Below are positions 62,760 through 64,000 of a stretch of DNA of 64,000 bases, piece by piece. The notes under the pieces were generated by a model. It ran no database searches, was not told the origin of the DNA, and worked only from the letters and a program-made list of their open reading frames with translations. Made by a program: the position numbers and the translations under genes. The stretch's first letter is position 1. Each line of letters opens with the position of its first letter. Source of the stretch: Francisella salimarina (lineage in GTDB: Bacteria > Pseudomonadota > Gammaproteobacteria > Francisellales > Francisellaceae); contig NZ_VOJA01000003.1 of NCBI RefSeq assembly GCF_007923265.1, positions 372,001 through 436,000 on the forward strand, read 5' to 3'.

Positions 62760-63335
62760 TTAAGAGTCGATTTCTATATCACTAAATTGGATATCCATAA
62801 CATTATTTTGAGCATCAACTACTTCTACATAAGTTATAGTTTCACCACCTTTTAGAGTTACTTCTTTAAGAGCTTTTGACAGTAATTCAGTCTTAGGAGT
62901 TAATACTAATGTCCAATCATCTGTAGTACCGCTAAATTTAGTATTGAAATTATCGTAGATTACTTTTGAGTCACCCTCTAATACAGATAAGAATACTTTA
63001 GAGAATGAGAATACCATTGGGCTATCTTCTTCACCAAATACAGATTTTGGACTATCTGCAGTCTTAATTGTAATAGTATCTTTTGTTGCTTTTAGAGAAG
63101 ATTTAAACGGTTTCTCTTGGTTCCACTCTAACCCATCTTTCTTAGATAGCTCAAATTCACCAGATGCAAGAATAGGCTTGTCTAAACCTTGAATTTTGCG
63201 TGATTGGATGAAGTGACCAGAGTAATTATCATTTTTAACTAGCTGTTCTTCTACTTTAGCAAAGTCTGCTGAAGGGGCAGCATAAACTAATCCACTAACT
63301 AATATACTTGTAGCAATCGCAACTTTCTTTAACAT
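62760..63335 (-). CDS. LolA-like outer-membrane lipoprotein carrier protein
   Basis: 191 aa periplasmic protein, signal peptide MLKKVAIATSILVSGLVYA. The mature part has the LolA-type pattern of antiparallel strands: YSGHFIQSRKIQGLDKPILA, SGEFELSKKDGLEWNQEKPF, then a long strand series ending TYVEVVDAQNNVMDIQFSDI. These are the unclosed-barrel LolA/LolB family features, and it is closer to the short LolA-like proteins than to canonical LolA, so shuttling of lipoproteins is plausible but not certain. AGGAG lies 7 bases before ATG 63335. Confidence 0.8.
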   Translation of the reverse strand: MLKKVAIATSILVSGLVYAAPSADFAKVEEQLVKNDNYSGHFIQSRKIQGLDKPILASGEFELSKKDGLEWNQEKPFKSSLKATKDTITIKTADSPKSVFGEEDSPMVFSFSKVFLSVLEGDSKVIYDNFNTKFSGTTDDWTLVLTPKTELLSKALKEVTLKGGETITYVEVVDAQNNVMDIQFSDIEIDS

Positions 63336-63506
63336 TTTATATCTCCTGTATAATTTTTATAAATTTAGTTCCAAACTAAGTATTATTAATATTGCATATA
63401 TAACCTTAGTATACTAGACTTATAGATAAGTAAATTATAAAAATTAACAAATATTAATAATCTTATTCATATATGAATAGATACTAATAGTAATTCTTAG
63501 CTTAAA

Positions 63507-63632
63507 TTAAAAAGGTGTAATATCGTGGAAAACATCATCTACAATTTGAAAAGGAAGCTTCAATATACAGCTATTTAAACTGATGCAACAGATAGCAATT
63601 GAGCAAGCAAATAAGACTTTTTTTAATTTCAT
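63507..63632 (-). CDS. 41-residue small lipoprotein
   Basis: A 41-codon ORF. ATG at 63632, then MKLKKVLFACSIAICCISLN SCILKLP: basic start, hydrophobic core and lipobox LNSC, so the mature lipopeptide would be about 20 residues from Cys22, ending QIVDDVFHDITPF. Small proteins of this form with a hydrophobic-Pro then VVDDV-like segment occur in proteobacteria without a known function. No recognised ribosome site nearby, but the signal and clean frame support it. It lies between the LolA-like gene and the divergent radical SAM gene. Confidence 0.6.
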   Translation of the reverse strand: MKLKKVLFACSIAICCISLNSCILKLPFQIVDDVFHDITPF

Positions 63633-63746
63633 AACTTATGATTAATATATTAAATTTTCTATATATATTATAGGACTAAAAATTACTTTTCTAGAGATGT
63701 CTTTTATTTGTTATAATATTTCATAATACCTAGATAGGCAACTATA

Positions 63747-64000
63747 GTGAAACATCAACTTAAATGGATGGCATGGGAGACAACTAGGCGTTGTAATCTC
63801 AAATGTGTACATTGCCGTTCATCTTCAGAATGTGAGGTGCTTGGTCACCCTGATTTTTCTACCGAAGAAGGTTTTAGGATCATCGATAATATAGTCGAGT
63901 TTGCAAATCCTGTATTAGTATTATCAGGAGGTGAACCACTTTTACGAGCAGATATTTTTGAGCTAGCAAAATATGGTGCTACTAAAGGTCTACGTATGGC
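63747..64000 (+). CDS. Radical SAM protein (NirJ/AhbD-like), C-terminus cut by window
   Basis: Starts at GTG 63747 and runs out of the window after about 85 codons. The N-terminus KHQLKWMAWETTRRCNLKCV is followed by HCRSSSECE; C20, C24 and C27 form the CxxxCxxC [4Fe-4S] motif. Then VLVLSGGEPLLRADIFELA is the SAM-binding GGEP region. The WETTRRCNLKCVHCR opening is common to SPASM-type enzymes, including the haem-pathway enzymes NirJ/AhbC/AhbD and peptide-maturing enzymes. The C-terminal domain, which would tell, is outside the window. Confidence 0.82.
   Translation, partial: MKHQLKWMAWETTRRCNLKCVHCRSSSECEVLGHPDFSTEEGFRIIDNIVEFANPVLVLSGGEPLLRADIFELAKYGATKGLRM

Noticed and set aside
1-64000. 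Mobile elements, prophage, CRISPR arrays
   Set aside because: No transposase, integrase, phage structural gene or regularly spaced repeat was seen on either strand.

Overview
The window is AT-rich, gene-dense chromosomal DNA from a Francisella (gammaproteobacterium; the F. tularensis/novicida group fits best, but the species cannot be fixed from the sequence alone). The assignment rests on AT-rich codon use, the gene set (two tandem GalP-type porters beside galT/galK, the aaeXAB-like/IclR pair, a stand-alone bS21, gmk-nadA-nadC-nadB) and several short secreted proteins with no family I recognise. I recognise no insertion sequence, prophage, CRISPR array or rRNA. There is one tRNA. Most genes look intact and tightly packed, with ATGA/TAATG overlaps and convergent genes sharing stop codons. 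No gene-free stretch exceeds 300 bp once the tRNA (19730-19817) and a 41-codon lipoprotein (63507-63632) are counted.

Layout. 1-9.5 kb, mostly minus strand: sthA, pilD and a periplasmic DsbC/DsbG-like protein cut by the window start; a K+ channel; a divergent POT transporter; the hslVU protease operon behind a sigma-32-like promoter; a membrane protein; lplA. 9.6-19.6 kb: tyrS with a tiny membrane ORF, hslR, a DUF2797/flavin-monooxygenase pair, an aaeXAB-like efflux operon divergent from an IclR regulator, epmB, a cold-shock protein and rpsU. 19.7-26 kb: tRNA-Ser(TGA), an HXXEE membrane protein, a CDF metal exporter, galU, acs and an EamA permease. 26-29 kb: a type IV pilin with a Cys-containing secreted partner, an LprI-like protein, recF and tatD. 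29-41 kb: glyS, DUF2237, a HAD phosphatase, a Bcr/CflA pump, DUF4336-rnd, uvrC, a PAP2 phosphatase, then an overlapping chain PP-loop enzyme-tusA-ycaR-kdsB-HIT.

41-48 kb: an orphan secreted protein, a beta-barrel protein, and a galactose locus (galT-galK divergent from galP1-galP2). 48-55 kb: ppiC, a DEAD-box helicase, a membrane protein/MarR divergent pair, then gmk and the NAD de novo genes nadA-nadC-nadB. 55-64 kb: glutathione peroxidase, a DUF819-dipeptide epimerase-hydrolase run, small secreted proteins, nnr, a LolA-like protein with an exported alpha/beta hydrolase, a 41-aa lipoprotein, and the start of a radical SAM gene cut by the window end.

No dramatic new system stands out. The best leads are the PP-loop/TusA sulfur-transfer pair, the pilin plus secreted partner, the DUF819/epimerase pair, and two candidate operators (for the IclR and MarR genes).
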